Assembly (NCBI GenBank): GCA_014377055.1 | Contig: JACMQJ010000225.1 | Coordinates: 1-9,901 of the forward strand | Reading direction: 5' to 3' | Source of the DNA: Candidatus Sericytochromatia bacterium | GTDB taxonomy: Bacteria; Cyanobacteriota; Sericytochromatia; UBA7694; JACMQJ01 | DNA: 9,901 nucleotides | Shown here: positions 7,510 to 9,901 of the stretch, piece by piece | Layout: each line of letters starts with the position of its first letter | Numbering within the stretch: position 1 is the first letter of the stretch | Made by a program: the position numbers and the translations under genes | Notes under the pieces: model-generated | What the model was told of the DNA's origin: nothing | The model's database searches: none | Seen by the model: the letters and a program-made list of their open reading frames with translations, nothing else

Positions 7510-7842
7510 ATGATAATAATAATAATAAATTCATCTAAAAAGAAAGCTTTTCGTCGCTCTAAAAGAATTATTGCAAGTGTATTACAGCCAATCTCTAATA
7601 GAATTTCGTTAGGAGATATCCCTAAAAGAGTATTGATAGAATTATGTAAGAATCTAAAAATAAGTGTCACTAAGGGTACATCAATACAGATATTTTTTGA
7701 ATCAAAAAATATTGGATTTAGAGGTTTTAAGTGTATTCAAATAGGCTCTATAAAAACTCATCTTGAAGAATTTACAACATCTAAATCATTAATTGACTTA
7801 GACTTAATATCTAATAAACTAATTATTAATAACACCCCTTAA
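7510..7842 (+). CDS. cas2: Cas2, stand-alone, resembling the Cas2 domain of I-F Cas2-3
   Basis: Cas2 is the structural core of the adaptation complex. The 110-residue protein opens with a hydrophobic strand (MIIIIINSS) followed by KKKAFRRSKRII, which fits the start of the Cas2 domain in I-F Cas2-3 (ILLVSQCEKRALSETRRIL in Pseudomonas), and GTSIQIFFE falls where I-F proteins have NTAVACHWI. Like those domains, it lacks the Asp after strand 1 found in ordinary Cas2. In known I-F loci this domain is fused to Cas3; here it is a free protein far from cas3. The start codon follows the cas1 stop immediately; AAAGG at 7491-7495 is the only ribosome-binding candidate, so translation is probably coupled to cas1. 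The first codons form an ATA triplet run. Similarity is weak in detail, but position next to cas1 and length support the call. Confidence 0.82.
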   Translation: MIIIIINSSKKKAFRRSKRIIASVLQPISNRISLGDIPKRVLIELCKNLKISVTKGTSIQIFFESKNIGFRGFKCIQIGSIKTHLEEFTTSKSLIDLDLISNKLIINNTP

Positions 7843-7904
7843 TTTTAAACTATTTTAAAAGTTCTTTAGAATCAATAAGTTACAAATTTATTTAAAATTA
7901 AGGG
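7836..7904. repeat. 14-bp inverted repeat flanking the distal IHF site
   Basis: CCCTTAATTTTAAA at 7836-7849 is a perfect inverted match to 7891-7904, with 41 nt between. The left arm contains the cas2 stop codon (7840-7842) and the loop holds the distal IHF site. No U-run follows the right arm, so it is not a standard intrinsic terminator. It could reduce read-through from cas2 or be part of the leader architecture. Confidence 0.6.
7870..7882 (+). promoter_or_regulatory. IHF binding site, distal
   Basis: AATCAATAAGTTA matches the IHF consensus WATCAANNNNTTR at every defined position. It lies 83-95 nt upstream of the first repeat. IHF bending of the leader is an established requirement for adaptation in types I-E and I-F. 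Confidence 0.65.
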
Positions 7905-7909
7905 TAAAA

Positions 7910-7915
7910 TATAAT
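7910..7915 (+). promoter_or_regulatory. -10 box of the predicted array promoter
   Basis: A perfect TATAAT lies between the two IHF sites. The -35 region at 17-nt spacing is poor (TTTATT, 7887-7892), so the promoter may depend on IHF or an upstream AT-rich element. The transcript would start near 7922, about 43 nt before the first repeat. Confidence 0.45.
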
Positions 7916-7923
7916 AAATAAGC

Positions 7924-7936
7924 TAAGTTATTGATT
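7924..7936 (-). promoter_or_regulatory. IHF binding site, proximal, opposite orientation
   Basis: Read on the minus strand this is AATCAATAACTTA, again a full match to WATCAANNNNTTR, and it differs from the distal site at one base. It lies 29-41 nt before the first repeat. The centres of the two sites are 54 bp apart, about five helical turns. Confidence 0.65.
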
Positions 7937-7964
7937 TTAAAGGATTTAGTTTATTTATTTTCTT

Positions 7965-9431
7965 ATTTGCCCCATCCGTGGGGCTTGAAAGTTTAGCGGC
8001 CATTTCAGCTTCAAAAGTAACTGAATTTGCCCCATCCGTGGGGCTTGAAAGACATAGTTTTTCCAAGTCCATTTAGCTATGCTTATTTGCCCCATCCGTG
8101 GGGCTTGAAAGTTCATCGCTTGTTTGTAATGCAGAACCTGTAGAATTTGCCCCATCCGTGGGGCTTGAAAGTCTTTTCTTGACTGGTTGAGGCTCTGGTA
8201 ACCCATTTGCCCCATCCGTGGGGCTTGAAAGATGAGAAAACTTCTTGGAAAAAACAAATACAAGATTTGCCCCATCCGTGGGGCTTGAAAGTTTACTTTC
8301 AAGATTAATAACATTTCCTGTTATATTTGCCCCATCCGTGGGGCTTGAAAGAATAGAAGCTGCATCGTCATTGTTATAAATAACATTTGCCCCATCCGTG
8401 GGGCTTGAAAGAACAGCTACATTATCAGAACCTGTTGTTAATAAATTTGCCCCATCCGTGGGGCTTGAAAGTAATATAAATGTTGTCGCTTTTGCTATTA
8501 ATAAATTTGCCCCATCCGTGGGGCTTGAAAGTACATCACCTTTTAAGCCTGTTTGACCGTCTTTATTTGCCCCATCCGTGGGGCTTGAAAGTTTGTTATT
8601 ATTTTTATATGACAGTTATAAAAAATTTGCCCCATCCGTGGGGCTTGAAAGGTTAGCAATTGATGTAAATTGGTGAAAGTGTCCATTTGCCCCATCCGTG
8701 GGGCTTGAAAGACCTGAAGCTGGTGTATTTCTTAACAATTTAGGATTTGCCCCATCCGTGGGGCTTGAAAGACCTTTAAATTGGTCACCATGTGTCAATA
8801 ACATATTTGCCCCATCCGTGGGGCTTGAAAGATCATTGCCTGGTCAAAAGAGTCTTGATAAACCATTTGCCCCATCCGTGGGGCTTGAAAGTTTTTTACG
8901 GGTTAAAAACTCCAGTCATAACAAATTTGCCCCATCCGTGGGGCTTGAAAGGTTAAACTTTTATCATAGTCATAAGTTTGATTTATTTGCCCCATCCGTG
9001 GGGCTTGAAAGTTTTTCTGCAATTTTAACAATGTCATTCATTGTATTTGCCCCATCCGTGGGGCTTGAAAGATTAATTAGAAGTTGTTTTTCTTGTTTTT
9101 TGTTATTTGCCCCATCCGTGGGGCTTGAAAGAAAACCACGACCAGCAATGATAGCTAATATGTAATTTGCCCCATCCGTGGGGCTTGAAAGAAAGGATTA
9201 GGAAAGCATTTTCAAGAAAAAATTATTTGCCCCATCCGTGGGGCTTGAAAGCACTCACTTGACTTAAATTGCTTGTCTTTCTTAATTTGCCCCATCCGTG
9301 GGGCTTGAAAGCGAAGATTTGAAAGAGAGATTTGAGAAAAAAGCATTTTCCCCACTTGTGGGGCTTGAAAGAATAAGCCTTTCGCTGTCGCTGTGCATAA
9401 ATACATTCACCCCACTTGTAGGGCTTGAATC
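7965..9431 (+). CRISPR. main CRISPR array, 25 repeats and 24 spacers
   Basis: Repeats begin at 7965 and recur every 60 nt with no exception. Units 1-23 (to 9311) are identical; units 24 and 25 are decayed. The repeat is 27 nt: ATTT, stem GCCCC, loop ATCCGT, stem GGGGC, tail TTGAAAG. The base before the first A varies between units and the base after the final G varies, which fixes the borders. Every spacer is 33 nt (7992-8024, then +60). Cleavage at the stem base would leave a 7-nt 5' handle TTGAAAG; cleavage one base earlier gives the more usual 8-nt CTTGAAAG. The C4/G4 stem resembles type I-E repeats, while the tail recalls the I-F CTTAGAAA. Transcription is on the + strand from the leader at 7843-7964. 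All spacers are distinct; none was seen to match this window at length. Confidence 0.98.
9345..9431 (+). repeat. two decayed terminal repeats marking the distal end
   Basis: Unit 24 (9345-9371) has four changes from the consensus: G to T at position 5 and CTT for TCC at positions 11-13. Unit 25 (9405-9431) shares the same CTT loop change and adds five or so more, including loss of the last stem pair and a TC ending for AG. The 33-nt spacer between them is intact. The shared loop variant suggests both derive from an older repeat version. Such decay is normal at the leader-distal end and confirms array polarity. Confidence 0.9.
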
Positions 9432-9879
9432 GTAAATGTAATTAAAGAAGTTGCACATGTACAGACATCTCAATTGACGATAAATTTAAGACAACTGATT
9501 TAAAAAATATCTGCAAAAATATTAATTTAAATATCTTTAAGAAAGCCGTAATCTTGGCTCATGTTAACTACTATATAAAATAACATTGCAAAGAAAAAAA
9601 CTTTTTAATAATTGTAAACGTAACGTCTTATTTAATAAATTTATACAGGTTGCATTAATTTTTTTTCTATGCAATACTCACATCCATGCAGCAAAGGTGC
9701 TGAGTAATGTAGACTAAAGAGAGAAAATTGTTGATGTGTAGTTTTAAAGCCACATAAAAATAATTTTAAAATATTTTGAAAAAGGTATTGACACTCATTA
9801 GATTTATGTGCAATAATACATACATGTCGCAAGAATAGTTCTTGTAACAAATAAATAAACTGATTTAGGAAATATTAAA
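9432..9879. other. gene-free stretch after the array
   Basis: I see no convincing gene here. A 69-codon frame on the minus strand (9641-9850) has unremarkable cysteine- and histidine-rich content and overlaps the promoter at 9788-9817, so I do not call it. Small structures: TTGCAT/ATGCAA arms at 9650-9655 and 9669-9674 around a T-rich loop; hairpin CAGCA-AAGG-TGCTG at 9689-9702; hairpin CAAGAA-TAG-TTCTTG at 9830-9844 inside the predicted untranslated leader of the next gene. No clear rho-independent terminator for the array was found; AGCC/GGCT at 9543-9558 is weak and lacks a T-run. Confidence 0.5.
9788..9817 (+). promoter_or_regulatory. strong sigma70 promoter for the gene starting at 9880
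   Basis: A perfect TTGACA at 9788-9793 is followed after 18 nt by AATAAT at 9812-9817, preceded by TGC (extended -10, TGn). The transcript would start near 9824 with a leader of about 56 nt that contains the 6-bp hairpin at 9830-9844. Confidence 0.6.
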
Positions 9880-9901
9880 ATGTCTTTCGCAACTGTCAAC
9901 A
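9880..9901 (+). CDS. start of a downstream gene (partial), possibly ComM/YifB family
   Basis: An ATG at 9880 follows AGGA (9867-9870) at 9-nt spacing and a strong promoter at 9788-9817. Only seven codons are in the window, MSFATVN. Many ComM/YifB (Mg-chelatase-like ATPase) proteins begin MSFATV or MSLAIV, so that family is a guess. The CDS call itself rests on the promoter and ribosome-binding site; the product cannot be established from seven residues. It marks the right border of the CRISPR-Cas region. Confidence 0.5.

Larger units (their letters stand above)
7843..7964 (+). promoter_or_regulatory. CRISPR leader
   Basis: These 122 nt of AT-rich, gene-free DNA lie between cas2 and the first repeat. 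They form the leader by three criteria: repeats at this end are perfect while those at the far end are decayed, the crRNA 3' handle orientation reads away from here, and IHF consensus sites are present. Order from left: inverted-repeat arm, IHF site 1 (+), second arm, -10 box, IHF site 2 (-), then 28 nt to the first repeat. New spacers should enter at 7965. Confidence 0.85.

Noticed and set aside
949..7842. CRISPR-associated transposon or type IV system
   Set aside because: Cas3 with complete HD and helicase motifs and an adaptation module are present, and no transposition gene (tnsABC, tniQ) or DinG-like helicase is seen.
9203..9350. AAAGCATTTTC shared by spacer 21 (9203-9213) and the spacer 23/repeat 24 junction (9340-9350)
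   Set aside because: An 11-base AT-rich match crossing a repeat border; no mechanism suggested and chance is likely.
7955..9473. Several open frames on both strands across the main array
   Set aside because: They are the 60-nt CRISPR period read as protein (FQAPRMGQI or FAPSVGLE every 20 residues); 60 is divisible by three, so repeats keep frames open.
1..9750. TGTAGTTTTAAGC at the left edge and TGTAGTTTTAAAGC at 9737-9750 as possible direct repeats bounding the locus
   Set aside because: One-base length difference, no extension of similarity, no integrase or tRNA nearby; not credible as an attachment site pair.
9641..9850. 69-codon minus-strand frame with several Cys and His residues
   Set aside because: No recognised family, no clear ribosome-binding site, and it overlaps the strong opposite-strand promoter at 9788-9817.

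Overview
The window is AT-rich (roughly 30% GC by eye). It is dominated by one complete, compact class 1 type I CRISPR-Cas locus on the + strand. The host is most likely an AT-rich gammaproteobacterium, for three reasons: the effector proteins resemble the Shewanella type I-F variant (I-F2/I-Fv), Cas1 and Cas2 look like type I-F proteins, and the CRISPR leader carries two consensus IHF sites. The genus cannot be read from the sequence.

Layout. 1-360: a good sigma70 promoter and a short frameshifted gene of unknown function. 374-510: a nested inverted repeat with an 18-bp perfect inner arm. 567-714: a small decayed CRISPR array, three 28-nt repeats at exact 60-nt period, whose repeats look like type I-F repeats and not like those of the main array. 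896-924: promoter for the cas operon. 949-7842: six tightly packed genes, cas3 - cas7 - cas5 - cas6 - cas1 - cas2, with gaps of 18, 12, -4, -8 and 0 nt. 7843-7964: leader with two opposed IHF consensus sites and a -10 box. 7965-9431: main CRISPR array with 23 identical 27-nt repeats, two decayed repeats at the distal end and 24 spacers, all 33 nt. 9432-9879: gene-free, ending in a strong promoter. 9880-9901: the first seven codons of the next gene.

The locus is a mosaic. Gene order and the stand-alone Cas3 follow type I-E, but there is no cas8 and no cas11. Cas7 and Cas5 are clear relatives of Cas7fv and Cas5fv, the minimal effector that works without a large subunit. Cas1 and Cas2 are I-F-like, but Cas2 is a separate protein and is not fused to Cas3. 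The crRNA endonuclease looks like Cas6e, not Cas6f/Csy4, and the repeats carry an I-E-like C4/G4 stem. The inferred workflow is as follows: Cas1-Cas2 insert 33-nt spacers at the IHF-bent leader; Cas6 cleaves the + strand transcript at the repeat hairpin; Cas7fv-like and Cas5fv-like proteins form a small Cascade; Cas3 is recruited to degrade target DNA. All catalytic motifs I could locate are intact, so the system looks functional. Family assignments rest on motif recognition from memory; no database search was run.
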